Assembly (NCBI GenBank): GCA_003991915.1
Contig: RQTK01001094.1
Location: 1-64,000 of the forward strand
Length of the DNA: 64,000 nucleotides
Direction: 5' to 3'
DNA from: Elysia chlorotica
Taxonomy: Eukaryota > Mollusca > Gastropoda > Plakobranchidae
Part shown: one piece after another, positions 49,121 through 60,881 of the stretch
Layout: each line of letters begins with the position of its first letter
Position numbering within the stretch: position 1 is the stretch's first letter
Notes under the pieces: model-generated
Seen by the model: only the letters and a program-made list of their open reading frames with translations
The model's database searches: none
Told to the model about the DNA's origin: nothing
Position numbers and translations under genes: made by a program

Positions 49121-50985
49121 TCACAGAAATCTTGCAGCATCCAACACGACCTTTCCCGATTTGTCTTTAGCCTTTTCTGCAGATGCTCCATTCGCTGTCT
49201 CCCCAGCCTGTCCTAAAAGTCTCTCTCTAAACAGACGCATGGCTTTTAAAGTCTCAGACTCTGGCTTCTCACGCTTCACTTTGTTTGTTTCAGTCATGGT
49301 CTTGTAAACTTTGGCCAGGTCATCTTGATCTATAGTTAGTTTTTCAGTCTTAGGCTTGATTTCTCCTTCATATCCTGGGCCAACTGTGCAGTATTTGGAT
49401 TTTCTGGGTTTTCTTATCTTCTTTGCCTTGGCCGATGCATCTGGCTTTGAATCTACATTGTCTGCTTGGCTTACTGACAACTGTTCTTTTGCTGCACTGC
49501 TCGTCTTTTTTCCCGATACTGTTGAGGAACTCATTTTAGAACTGCATTCATTTTGTACATTAGAAACACCTGCATCGAGGCCCTTTTGATTTGATTGAGC
49601 TGACTCTGAACTACTGTGGTCTTTGCCAACGTTTTGAGAATAGTGCGACTGCTTCAACTGATTTGAGGACGCTATCACTTTTTGTTGCATACTGTGTGAG
49701 AACTGAGCTTTTGGAAATTTTATTTGCAGGGGGAGTCCATGTGCATTGTCCCCAATGTCTGAAATGCCCTTGCTAAGAGTGGGAGCCAACACAATCCTGT
49801 AAGTGGATTTCACTTCAGCCCCATCTCTATTACCATTTGCTATTTGAGTGTTTTCCTGTCTCTGATTAGTTCCCGATTCTTTTGAGGGCATCACATGACA
49901 TTGTGAGTTTGTCAGTTTATTAGTAATTGGAACATCTCCACTTTTTACAGTTTTAACTACCTGAAGACTAACAGGAGTATTCTTAGTATTTGGAAGATCT
50001 CCACTTTTAACAGTTTTAACTACCTGAAGATTTACAGGAAGATCTCCACTTTTCACAGCTTTAACTACCTGAAGATTAATAGGAGTGCTCTTAGTATTTG
50101 GAACATCTCCACTTTTTACAGTTTTATCTGCCTGAGGAGTAGAGCTCTGTGGCAAAAAGCGGTTCTCCCCTGTACTTTCTGGCGTGAGTTTCAATGTTTT
50201 TGAAAATCTTGCGTTATCAAATATATTGAATTGGACTGCTCGTGAACTTGGTGCCATCACAACCTCATAGGATGACAGAGCCTTCTGTGTATCTTTCTTG
50301 CCAGATTGTGCACCCTTAGTTTTATCTCTCACTTTTTTCGTCGGTGAATCGTTCATACTTTCACTTTCCGTTTGATCTCTAGAAACATTTACCTTTCCCT
50401 TGCCTAAAGAAGGTTTTGCACTGGTCTTTTCATTATTTAAACGCCGTACTTGTTTGTTTTTATTTCGTTTGTCTGGTAAAGGAGGTAAAGATGTTTCGGA
50501 CTCACTCAAGTCAAGAGTGCTTGATTTATCATGATCAGAAATATCTGTTTCAAGGTCTTCTCTACTATCGTTTGAAGCTTTTGAATATTTTCCAGGCCGA
50601 CCTCTTTTTGTCATTGTGCCTGTTGCAGTGCTAGCTTCCCTTGTTCGTAAATTTGTCACAGGATTCCACGTTATCCTAAATCCAGTCTTCTCTGAGACAT
50701 CTTTCGCACTTGAGTCACTTTTACCTTTTAAGTCACCCTTCTTTTTACGAATGTTTGCTGTGACGGTTTCTTTTGAAGAGGCTGTTCCTGAAGCTGGGTG
50801 TGAATCGGGAGATAATGAAGCTGCTTTGGCAGATTCTTTCATTTGATGTTTTAAACTGGTTGCAATTTGACTCGATGTGGTCTTTCCAAATTTAGTTGGC
50901 GAACGATCAAATTGTGAAGATGATTTGGCTTTTATTAGTTGTAGACTTTTCCTTGACGCAATTTTTTGTGGCATACTTTTCCTGC
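49121..50985 (-). CDS. SNAPC1: SNAPC1 exon 11, long C-terminal region
   Basis: About 621 codons from acceptor atttttcag to TGA at 49121-49123, without a recognised domain. It has an AT-hook-like patch (TKRGRPGKYSK), basic nuclear-localisation-like clusters, and at about residues 665-735 four or five repeats of 'VKSGD(V/L)P...LQVVK'. The end is charged (VKREKPESETLKAMRLFRER). It begins GRKSMPQKIA, so the internal ATG at 50974 is not needed as a start. Confidence 0.85.
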
Positions 50986-53158
50986 CTGAAAAATAAAAAA
51001 TAAGATTATCAAAATCAAATTAAAACAATAAAAAAAAATGCTTGGTAGAAATAAACAGACTGAGAAACTTTGACAAACATGTATGTTCTAAATATAAACC
51101 TCTTAAATAATGGTGTCAACAACTTTGATATTAATAATAAATCCTTTTTTATTTTGTTGTGAATTCATGAAAAGTATCATTTGAGACAGCAATTACACTT
51201 TTTAAACTATTTTTTTCTAACATTTTTTGAAATGTACAAACTTTTCAAAAATTTCTTTCTATAAATATCCTTGTGTGGCTTTGACATACTTAAACATAAT
51301 TTTTTTTATTATTTTTTTTTTTCTGGTGCTCAACAGTAAAAGCAATGGTTTTTTTTTTTTGCTAAACAAAAAAAAAAATTGAAAACATTTTTTGCTCTTT
51401 GAGGAATTCAATTCCCTCAACTTAGAGATGTGTTGGCAGACATCACTTTACTAAAATAGATTTTTGTAAAGTACTATACACATATTTCAGTCATATTGAG
51501 TATTAAGTTATTGAAAATGTTAGTTGAATATGGAGGGTTAAACAATAGGAAACTATTGATTGTTCCTAAAATAAAAGTTACCTCTGGATTTCTTACAAGG
51601 TGGCACATATTCAACATCTGATCCATCTCCACTAGAAAGTTCTCCGTCATCTGACACAACCACTGGCATGCTGAGGTTCTTCTTTCTTGATGATGGGGGT
51701 GAAGATACTGTAATAAACAGATAATAGTACTTTCAGTTCACAATCAAACAAAGTAAATAATGATATTCTACTATCCTAACAATGAACAAACATACCTGCA
51801 GATCTCTTGCTACATTCACTGATCTCTTTTTAAGTAAATAAATATTATGTTAAGGAAGTAACTCATGACAATAATATTTAAAAACAAAACCCACATCAAA
51901 TTCATTGCAATAGCATTGAATAGAGAGCAGTTGACGGATGGCATGCTGGCCAAAATAAGGTTTGTCTTTGGTAGGTTGTACCACATGCAGATCGGATAAA
52001 CTATTGTGGAACAATGCATAAAAATTTTAAAAATTGATAGATCCCCATTGCAGAGAAAATTTTAAAGTGATTAGAAGAGATATATATATTATATTCTTTT
52101 AAAATTAAGAAAAAAAAGGACAAATATGGTACCCAAAAACTTGCTTTTGCAATAAATATTTAACAGGTTGGTTGGTTGGTTGGTTGGGTTGGTTTAACGT
52201 TCAACAGCAGCACTATATAGGCTATATTGTGGACCGGCCCCAAGACGGACGTCTGACAATTTTATGTGCTGCCACACACGAGACAGGGCGGGGATACCAT
52301 GACTCCTGTCTCAGCCGGTCACATTATACTGACACCAACCCAACCAGTAGGGAACGCAACAGCCAGGATTCGAACTCGGAACCTTTTGTGTCGGAAGCCG
52401 ATGTTCTACCCCTGGACCACAGCGACCCCCAAAATATTTAACAAAAGTAGGCAATATAAAACTGGCTTCTCATAACAAAAAATAAAATCAAATGACTCAC
52501 CATCTGCTTGTAATCTGGTTGGAGATGTAAGACTGGCATCACTCATAGCTAGCTCTGCATCATCCGCTAGATCACCACCTGCGTTTGCTTTCGCCAAAGC
52601 TCTTTGAGCTGCTCTGTTTGCTGTGGTTATATCAAATTTTAATATATCTATTTAACAAAAATATTTGACATGGTAGCAAATTTACACTAAAAAAATCCAG
52701 GTAAAAACATGCTCTGAAAATGGACATTGTAAACCATTTCCAAAGCATTGTTTATAAATAAAAAAGGCACTTTGATTGTGAGGAAAACATATTTTCACTG
52801 TAACCACTATATAGCAGGATAATGTGTTAATATGTCTTAACTTCTTACAGAACTAATTCAGTTTCATCCTTTTAAAAGGTTTTGTCATAGAAAAAATGCA
52901 CTTGGAATAAATTCTAACTTAAAGAAAATGATACGACATTAAACTCTTTTTCCCATCCTCCTCACACATAAAAAACGAATCAGATTTGAATTCAATTATT
53001 ACAAGATCTAAAGTGTCCTTCAATTCCATGCATTGAACATAAATCCTTTTGAAAAACATAGAAAAGGCAATCTTGGTAAGAATTTAAAAAATATACACTA
53101 ATATATATATATATATATATCAAGAAGGACAAATAGAGGGCTGGAAAGAGAGATAGAT

Positions 53159-53247
<89 letters not shown>

Positions 53248-53260
53248 AGAGAGAGAAAGA

Positions 53261-53341
<81 letters not shown>

Positions 53342-53485
53342 TATGATCTTACATTGAGTGTCTATATGAATCTGCTTTAAACTAGGGCTCTATATAAATT
53401 ATTTCTGAGACTATTTTTTTTAGGCTGCTCCCAAGACGTTACTATATTCTCTTATTATAATGTATAGTTATCAGAAACAAAAATC

Positions 53486-53523
<38 letters not shown>

Positions 53524-56352
53524 TGAGGAAAATGATTTATAGAATGCCATATCCAATAAGCTCATCTCATGACGCTTTCACATAATAACTAGATCACCTT
53601 CAAAAAAGAACATGACATATTACGTAGATTATAATAATATTATTACAAAACAAAAATCGTTCCTTCGCATAAGAACATGATTTAAAAGATGAAAAGTGTA
53701 CCAGACCTCTGTCAATAGCTAGATTTTTTTCAGGCGACTCTGAACTCAATCTTCGGCTTCTTGTTGAAGGAGACCCAGCGAAGGCTGCATTTTTCAGAGC
53801 CTGTCTGCGGCTTCCAACAGTTTGTGGCTGAAACAAAAAACACAGAAGTATGTTTTCTCTCAGGATTAATACATGTATGTACACAAACTGGAATACTACT
53901 CTTTTTATGAGCTTTTCACTTAAGACGTAACATATTGCACCAAAAAACATGACATCTTGACTGATCTTTACTGAACTCTGCTTTGCCAGCTTTATTTTTT
54001 ATGGGAGTCTGTACCTTTTTTTTTTTTTTTACAAAATCTATCTTCCTAGCACTCTTTTTTAAAATTATTATTTTCTTTTTAGAGCAATGTAATTCTACTT
54101 TAATTGAAAAAAAACAACAACAAACATTATTTTAATCTTTAATTTTGTTAAGAACATCACACATAATAGTATTTCCAGTATAAAATTGTATAGACATCAC
54201 AATGAAAGAGAATGCGGATTATTTGCAAACATACCCCAGTCTTTAGCTCTCTCTCAGCTTTTTTCGTGGAGTTTCCCTGAAATATAAAAAAAAATTGATT
54301 ATTTCTCAGAAACTGACAGATATTACATCTTACTTGTATCTCTTATTAACACACTATTTTATAATTAGATTATTCTATTAAAACGTTTTTTCTTACTTTC
54401 CCATCCACTTCATACAAAATAACACACTGAGAGATAATTGGATTATTCAATTAGAATATCTTTCCCTATTTTGCCCCACACTTCATACAAAGTCTTCTAT
54501 ACTCTAATAAAACTATATTAATTGATAAAGTTTAAATGTAGTGTACATAAATAATTTCTATGCACTAAAAAAGCCATAGAGATATCTCCTTTGGGTCTGG
54601 TTTTTGTACGAAATTATTGTGAGTTCTCCAAATTAAGAAACAAAATTAAAAAAGATCATGACACTTTGTTTTATAGGAAACGTTTCATGAAATTTGACCA
54701 ATGAAACACCCTACCCCAACCCTATCCCTGGTAAAAAAAAGATAAAATATATTAAGAGCAATATTTTTTATTTAATTGTATGTTTATTATGCAATGAAAA
54801 AAATGTGGGAGAATATAAAATATTGATGCCTTTTCTGCATGAAATAAAAGCAGTACTAGTTGATCAAAGTACACGGCTACTGTAAAATTATAAAAATTGA
54901 AACTTGAATTATCCACAAATATTCTTCAAATGTATTTCATTTTTTTTAAACGAAAAGGTAACTTACAACTCGTTTGGACATATTAGCAACGTTTTCTTTA
55001 AAAGTCTGAAGTGATCTGAAATGGAAAAAAATGCACACCAATTTAGGAGATTTACGCATTTATATATAAGGATTGAAATGTTTTAATGCATCTCTTGGAC
55101 AAATCTATCTTAAAAAATGAACTAAAAGATCAATTTCAATCTTATAACAATGACCACAAAAAATGACAGCAGATACAATCCCTCAAAGACTTCAATTTAC
55201 TGAGCTAATGAAAAAGAGAGAAATAAAGAAAAAAAAAACATCAGAAAGGCTAGGATATCTTACTGTGCACTTTGTAAGATTCAAAAAGGTCGAAAACTTC
55301 TGATAATTTGTCCAAGATACCATTATTTAATGCATAGGTTTAACATATTTTTAGGAAAATATTTAAAAATAATTAAACCAATGTAAATTTTACAAGAAAT
55401 AATATCCGTCTCTGTTTTTCTTTTTTAAGTTTCACCTCAATCTAAGGTTGCTCAGATAAAAAAAAGGGAAACTGGAGAAAAAAAAGAGCAATATGAAAGC
55501 AGCTGCTTGGAGAATAGAGTTAAATATTTAATACATCACACTCACCAGTCAATGTATAAGAGCCCTGTAGGGTAATTCCCTATAATTATAAGTGTCTTGC
55601 AATGTAAATCTCAAAGGTAAAACATAAAGAGAAATCAAGTAAGATTTATGCATTTAAAACGTTCAAGAGAAGAGAAAATGACAATAATAGTGACAATAGG
55701 AACGAAAACACTAGGTAAAAAATCTGCAAAAAGAAAGTGGAGCAGACTCTGGTAAAAAAAAAATTCAATTCTATTCAAAAAAGTTTTCAACATTACATAA
55801 ACTTTAAAAGTATTCTAATATGCCTTACAGGACGATATCCTCAACAAGCTTTTCTTTCACAACATTCAAGGATTTGTCTGGCTTTGTTGCATGAGGTCCA
55901 GCTAATACCACTTTCATTCTCTGGTATTGGTCTTGCAGATAAGACAGTTGCTGAAATATAGAATCCAAGTAAAAAAATATTGAAGATGGCGAAAGATGGT
56001 TCTAATCTGTTTAAGAAATTATAGAGATTATAGTGCAGTGGAGGTACAGTACGGCACCCGTTGCTTCGGGACCAGCAGTACAGCAGGATATTTATAGAAT
56101 CCCCGTTTTTTTTCTTTTATATAAAGCCTTGGGTATAACAGGGCATGGAAATGGGTGAACTTAGATACAGCGGAAAGAGGAAGTGATTGTCCAAAATAAC
56201 CTGTACAGCAAATGTGTGGTGTGATACAGTGAGTAAATGTAATAATTAAGTAAGGGAAGAGGTATTCAACAGGTTGGTGATGAATGAGGTTGAGTTAGGG
56301 AGACTCAGAGACAGAGTTTTTACGGCATGTCAGCACAGTAACTGCTATACTG

Positions 56353-56423
<71 letters not shown>

Positions 56424-59400
56424 GCAGACAGAGAGAGAGCAAATTTGTCTTCTATTTTGTTACAGTACAGACTTAACTATCAATCTGCTAACTGCAATCA
56501 AATAGGTTTGCTGCATTGTGAACTTTTAGCTTTGGCACAGCATGATGAAATAATGAGAGATAAAAAAAAGGCAGATCAAAGAAGAATTTCAATGATGCTA
56601 ACCCCTTAAAGCAGATGCTTTTTTCCTCATACTTTTTGCTCAGTAGAACGTAATCCCTTGTTCAACATCTATTATATTAAAACGCAAATGCAGGATCCTT
56701 AAGAGTTGGCTAGTCACATTAAACTGATATTGATTTTGAACCGATAAATTTGAAAAAAAAAATGAGATGACCAGGAGGGAATCAAACCAGCAACCTTCAG
56801 ATTAGAGACCACCTCGTCTCTACCCGAAGACTGTTCATCTATCACATAATTTATGAGTTTTCTATCCACACAACAGAAGTAATTTCTACCCGCAAAACAG
56901 TAATTTACTGTTACATAAAAGGTGTGATATCAAAAGCTAACTCATTTACTTCTTTTGTTCTTTGAAATTTTCTATTTTGATATACAATGAATATTTAAAT
57001 GAACAAAATAAAAAAATAAATAAAACAAAATGATAAAGGGATGAAAAATACTTATCCTTCAAATAAAACTTATTTCCATAACAAAATAGTTATTTATATT
57101 TCGTAAGCTTTAAATTACACGATAAAACTTACAAAATTAATTTATGATCTAGTTAGTATTAAATACCTCTAAACTTTCATAGTTGAAGAGTTTGTTAATA
57201 TTGCATCTCTCCTCCTTCATTTCATCAGCAAGATCAACTTCAGCATCTTCACAGTCCCAAGAAAAAACTCCAATCTGTATGCAATAGGAAATACCAACTT
57301 TTTAAAAAGTATGTAATTTAGATACTGTAAGCATATAACTTGAACTATAGTCTACAATCAGAAACGCATTTTCAGCATCATTATAGGAGTACACATTTTT
57401 CTATAAAGTAATATCTTTAAAACTTGTATTTTAATATTTCCACTTCAGATATTGTTATAGATAGAGGAATAGCAACCTGCCTTTTTGTCTACCAGGTGGT
57501 TGCCACCAGCCGGACAGTAAATTCAAGGCCCAACCAACTTTGTTGCATTTTATATCCATAATGGAGAACAGTTTCCGAAGAATTAGACATAGATTGTATT
57601 TGATAAAAAATCAGGATGAGACATGCAACGTTTATTTATATTGAAATTCATGGTCAACTAAAAACTATGCCTATCACAGCCAGTTCTTAAAAGCGAATAA
57701 CAATATGATGACAAAGGATCAGGAGTTAAAGATGTTTTTCATTACAAAATAAAATGTTAGACTGACAAAGACTCCCTGCATAAGTTCCAGGATAAAGAAA
57801 CATTAAAATATTGAAAGAATAAAATTTCAGAAAACTAGGCATACAATCTCCAGGCATACATGAAACAATGCATTCAAAATAAAACTATTTATTGCAGTAA
57901 GTGTCCTTGAATTTCGATGAACATGTTGAGAAATGTTTGCTACCCATTTTAACATTTTACCATTTATTTCATTTTTAATCTTTCTACTATATTTGAAGGT
58001 ACACTCTGTATGTGCCTTTTTTCTCATAAATAAAGATATATGAAGCCTTACAAAAGAAGCTACCTATGGTCTCCCATTAATGAAGTTCTATAATAATAAC
58101 CTGCATGGAAATTCATGTTTTAAAAGTATTACATAAAATTTGCAAAAAATAAACAATATCAGATGTATTGTAATTAAAATTGTTTCTTTTAGCTAAGCGT
58201 TCTTCATTTAATCTAGATTTTTTCTAAGGTAGAATTTAGTTGATTTTATGTTTTTAAATCACCTCTTGGGGAAGGAAGCAAAACTGAAAAGCTTGCTCCT
58301 CAATGAGCTTGTTGAATATGTATACAACATCTAGATGACTTTGATTTTTGGCTTGCTGCTGGAAATGTAATGCATCATCCCATTGTTGAGGTGTTAAACG
58401 AATCTGAAATATGTAATAAAAAACAAAGATAGACAAATAAAATAACTTGTACAACTGATTCACTTGCAGTTTTAAAGTCTACTTTTCGTACAAAAAAATC
58501 CTTTCAATGCGTTTGGATTCAAAATATTTTAATGAACAAAATCTTTTTCTATCAATTACTTTTTTCTCTCTCCCCATATTAAAATCTAAATCATACCTGA
58601 CAAGTTAGAATTTTTTTAAAGAAAGACACCAATTCTTTGGAGAGAAAGAAAGAGAGAATTGTTTATTCACTTTTTTGCAGTAATGTCCGGTATATATGAA
58701 AAGATGATAGGGCTTCAAGACAGATTTAAAATCACCAACAATAATAAGACCTATACTCCTGATCTCAATGGTCACAAATGTTGTTGATGAACCAGTAACT
58801 GTTTTTTTTTTTAATGGACGCTTCTTGTTACTTAGTATACAAAACCTATTCCACAACCTTCCTAATTGGAGAGTTGGGGGGACTTCACACCACACATTTG
58901 TTATATTTGCTTTGGCATGCGCGTGCGGGTGATGTTTTCCAGCTTTGCGTTACAGCATCTTTGGTGCAATAGGTTTGAGTTGTGTGTGCATCCATATTAA
59001 TTTAAAGTCATATCAATAAGTTATCTGAATTTCTGGATGGTTAAAATATAGCTATGTTGTGAAACTTTGAGTTAAAGGGTAGATTTCCGTTGGAATATCT
59101 TTTCTTATCTCCAAGTTTGTACATATTTTTTTTTACAGAACTATGTTGTTCTTTACTTCTGTATATATATATATTCTTTCTGTAATAGCTTCAGTGTGTG
59201 GTCTCTGTTTGTGTTGTTCTTATTAGACTTATCTTCAGGAACCATTACTTACTAATGTTAAATGTAGTTCAAATTCGAATTTTAAGTTATACAAAGAGTA
59301 ACCCTACAGCTATTAAATACAATAGAATGCAAAGTATGTTATAAGGATAAAAAAAGACAAAGTATCTTATAAAATTATTTTAATAAAAAAGTATTGATTA

Positions 59401-60326
59401 CATTACAAGCAATGTAATTATAAATACTTTACCTTTGCTTTGGGTGAAGTTGGCTGAATCTGGTAAACAGCATACATGAGATAGAGTCCACCCACACGCG
59501 CTTGAAACTGATAAGGTGGTAGAAAGTACTCTCGAGCAATGATCAAAACCTTTTCGACAAACTAAGATAAAAGAGAGGTACAAAACTACATGATTAATTT
59601 CACAATACATTTTAGAAGTGAATATTTGACATAAATATTAATTTATTATAATTACAACATCACAAACAAACTAAAAACAACAACAAAACAAAACAATGTT
59701 TCATTGATTGTAATTTAATGACAAATTTTTTCCACTGAATGAAAAAAAACGCTAGCTCTTTCAGATTTAAATGTCATACACCAATATAAATGTCAGACTG
59801 AAAACGTGAGGCTGGATAGAAAACTCAGTTTGTTTCATATACAATATATATATGCTTTGTTGAAATGTTTCATGTATCCATTTCTACACTGACTGAGCAC
59901 ATAAATAATCGATTCGAGAGGTGTGCATTTAAAGCTGTTTTCTTGATCCATTATTTCGTAGCTAATTTAGAATGTCGTGATTGATGAGCTCGCTTTTCCT
60001 GAGAAATTCAACATGCATGACAAGAACTGCACTGTATGTATCGTGTCAGTGGTCATAGTCCAAATGTAGGTGTTAAATTTCTACAAATCAGAGAATTATG
60101 ATTTAAAAAAGTATTTAAAAAAAAAGGATTAATTAACTATTACCTCTCTTGCTTCCCGGTCAGAATTTCTTCCTGCACAAAGGTATGACATGTTTAATGA
60201 TCTCCATACCTCACTGAAATGTTCAAATCTCACAGTGGCCGATGATAAAAACATATCCATCAAACGCTTAAAATCTGTCCTGACACCATTTGTTGGTGTG
60301 TAAACTTTTGAACGTGCTTTAGGCAT
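49121..60326 (-). CDS. SNAPC1: snRNA-activating protein complex subunit 1 (SNAPC1/SNAP43), gene-level, 11 coding exons
   Basis: Nuclear subunit of SNAPc, the factor that binds the proximal sequence element of RNA polymerase II and III snRNA promoters (family knowledge). Exons: 60326-60144, 59561-59433, 58403-58263, 57274-57167, 55950-55829, 55015-54967, 54276-54235, 53827-53707, 52620-52501, 51707-51582, 50985-49121. All junctions are GT-AG and phases agree, for 1001 codons plus stop. Residues 1-190 match the SNAP43 core: VRFEHFSEVWRSLNMSYLC, then YFLPPYQFQARVGGLYLMYA, WDDALHFQQQ and VVYIFNKLIEEQAFQF. The remaining 800 residues are low-complexity, Ser/Lys-rich and probably disordered, far beyond the vertebrate protein (about 370 residues). 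A minus-strand SINE lies in the intron between exons 9 and 10. Confident for exons 1-6 and 11, less for the small middle exons. Confidence 0.9.
49925..50135 (-). repeat. Coding minisatellite in SNAPC1 exon 11
   Basis: On the minus strand four units share 'aaagtggagatcttcc/gttcc' and 'cttcaggtagttaaa(a/g)ctgt', translating to VKSGDLP and LQVVK(T/A). Unit sizes are 45-66 bp, all in frame. Confidence 0.88.
51582..51707 (-). CDS. SNAPC1: SNAPC1 exon 10
   Basis: Reads SSPPSSRKKNLSMPVVVSDD and GELSSGDGSDVEYVPPCKKS, a phosphorylatable acidic patch next to basic residues. 126 nt, phase 1 on both sides, also skippable. Confidence 0.75.
52166..52431 (-). mobile_element. Full-length tRNA-derived SINE with target-site duplication
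   Basis: Reference copy of the family in this window. On the minus strand it begins with a tRNA-like head (A-box tggtccaggggtaga, B-box gagttcgaatcc), has a body of about 190 bp with 'gtctcgtgtgtggcagcac' and 'tatagcctatatagtgctgctgttg', and ends in (AACC)n. It is flanked by the perfect 12-bp direct repeat aaatatttaaca (52154-52165 and 52432-52443). It lies in the SNAPC1 intron between exons 9 and 10, in the sense orientation. Confidence 0.97.
52501..52620 (-). CDS. SNAPC1: SNAPC1 exon 9
   Basis: Reads ANRAAQRALAKANAGGDLAD and DAELAMSDASLTSPTRLQAD. Acceptor ataaccacag, donor CAGATG|gtgagt; phase 1 to phase 1, so it could be skipped without frameshift. Confidence 0.75.
53100..53342 (+). repeat. 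(TA)n and long (GA)n microsatellite
   Basis: TA at 53101-53120; then about 190 bp GA with single A interruptions. In the SNAPC1 intron between exons 8 and 9. Confidence 0.96.
53488..53521 (+). repeat. (AAT)n microsatellite
   Basis: About 11 units. Confidence 0.93.
53707..53827 (-). CDS. SNAPC1: SNAPC1 exon 8
   Basis: Ser/Arg-rich PQTVGSRRQALKNAAFAG and SRRLSSESPEKN, leaving phase 1. Acceptor tgtttcag; the donor GACAGAG|gtctgg is weak. Confidence 0.7.
54235..54276 (-). CDS. SNAPC1: SNAPC1 exon 7 (42 nt)
   Basis: GNSTKKAERELKTG, phase 0. Acceptor atatttcag, donor ACTGGG|gtatgt. Accepted because splice sites and phase fit on both sides; could be alternatively used. Confidence 0.65.
54967..55015 (-). 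CDS. SNAPC1: SNAPC1 exon 6 (49 nt)
   Basis: Reads SLQTFKENVANMSKRV and restores phase 0. Acceptor catttcag, donor CGAGTT|gtaagt. Confidence 0.8.
55829..55950 (-). CDS. SNAPC1: SNAPC1 exon 5
   Basis: 122 nt leaving 2 nt. LSYLQDQYQRMKVVLAGPHA and KPDKSLNVVKEKLVEDIV match the family's Y-Q-x-M-K-x-(V)...S..LN-(L/V)-(I/V)-K-(D/E) region. Donor CCT|gtaagg. Confidence 0.9.
56352..56420 (+). repeat. (GA)n microsatellite
   Basis: About 33 units in the SNAPC1 intron between exons 4 and 5. Confidence 0.96.
56700..56842 (-). mobile_element. Degenerate SINE, minus orientation
   Basis: 'gctagtcacattaaactgatattgattttgaaccgata', 'gagggaatcaaaccagcaaccttcagattagagaccacc' (B-box remnant) and A-box remnant. 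The 3' half is missing. Confidence 0.6.
57167..57274 (-). CDS. SNAPC1: SNAPC1 exon 4
   Basis: 36 codons, phase 0, acidic: DCEDAEVDLADEMKEER. Acceptor gcatacag, donor TTAGAG|gtattt. Confidence 0.85.
58263..58403 (-). CDS. SNAPC1: SNAPC1 exon 3
   Basis: 47 codons, phase 0. IRLTPQQWDDALHFQQQAKN then LDVVYIFNKLIEEQAFQFCF parallel the family's W-D-(E/D)-(V/A)-L-x-F-Q-Q and YIF-x-KL segments. Acceptor acatatttcag, donor CAAGAG|gtgatt. Confidence 0.95.
59433..59561 (-). CDS. SNAPC1: SNAPC1 exon 2
   Basis: 43 codons (129 nt, phase 0). EYFLPPYQFQARVGGLYLMY is the most diagnostic SNAP43 motif. Acceptor tatcttag, donor GCAAAG|gtaaag. Confidence 0.95.
60144..60326 (-). CDS. SNAPC1: SNAPC1 exon 1
   Basis: ATG at 60324-60326 in good context (AAA before ATG). 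Encodes MPKARSKVYTPTNG, then DFKRLMDMFLSSATVRFEHF and SEVWRSLNMSYLCAGR, the conserved N-terminal SNAP43 block. The donor is GAGAG|gtaata, phase 0. Confidence 0.93.
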
Positions 60327-60344
60327 TTTTTCAAGAAAGAGATT

Positions 60345-60445
60345 TTAATTCAGTCTTTCAGAGGACAGCATCAATTGTTTCAAACACTTGGCTGCTTTTT
60401 CAGGGTCACTTAGATCCAGTCCTGCTGCATTTATTGATGACTTTC
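60345..60445 (-). CDS. Candidate leader exon with upstream ORF ending before SNAPC1
   Basis: After acceptor 'gattgtcatacag' the frame reads KSSINAAGLDLSDPEKAAKC then LKQLMLSSERLN and TAA at 60345-60347. The exon would continue into the SNAPC1 start exon without a splice. The TAA is 18 nt before the SNAPC1 ATG and in the same frame. The peptide looks protein-like (amphipathic helix), but I recognise no family. Confidence 0.5.
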
Positions 60446-60870
60446 CTGTATGACAATCAGATGAAAAAAAAAATCATAGTCATGATAGTGTAAAACAAAG
60501 GAAATAAGTCTGGCATTTATGCTGAAAAATACAGTGGCCTCCACCTACCATCATAATGATGATAATCTGCTTTAAAAGATTGTGTACGTGTATCAGTAAG
60601 AACCATATTACCATCAAATTATGCAACTTTAGGTGAGTTAGCTCTTTGATCCACTGAAAAGCATTATATATCCTCACACCAGGAGTGACTCCTCAGGGGT
60701 GCTCATGAATTGCATTCTTACAACCGACTATGAATGTGATTGCCTGTGGTCAATATCAATGATTGATTCAATCAAATTGTCTAGCCTCGAATATAAAACA
60801 TTACCGCTATATAAACACCCAGGATAACAATGGGTAAGGATTGCAGGTAACCACTTTTTAATAAGCCTAC

Positions 60871-60881
60871 CTCCCATAATT
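60871..60881 (-). CDS. Candidate 11-nt microexon carrying the upstream ORF start
   Basis: A very strong pyrimidine tract (ccccttcccacccacccccc) plus ccttctgttgccag leads into AATTATGGGAG, followed by gtaggc. Its ATG (60875-60877) has A at -3 and G at +4. Joined to 60445, phase 1 makes MGGKSSINAAG..., a 35-codon ORF. Confidence 0.4.

Noticed and set aside
52325-52431. tRNA gene (good A- and B-boxes)
   Set aside because: It is the head of a SINE: continuous with a SINE body, with target-site duplications and no proper acceptor-stem pairing.
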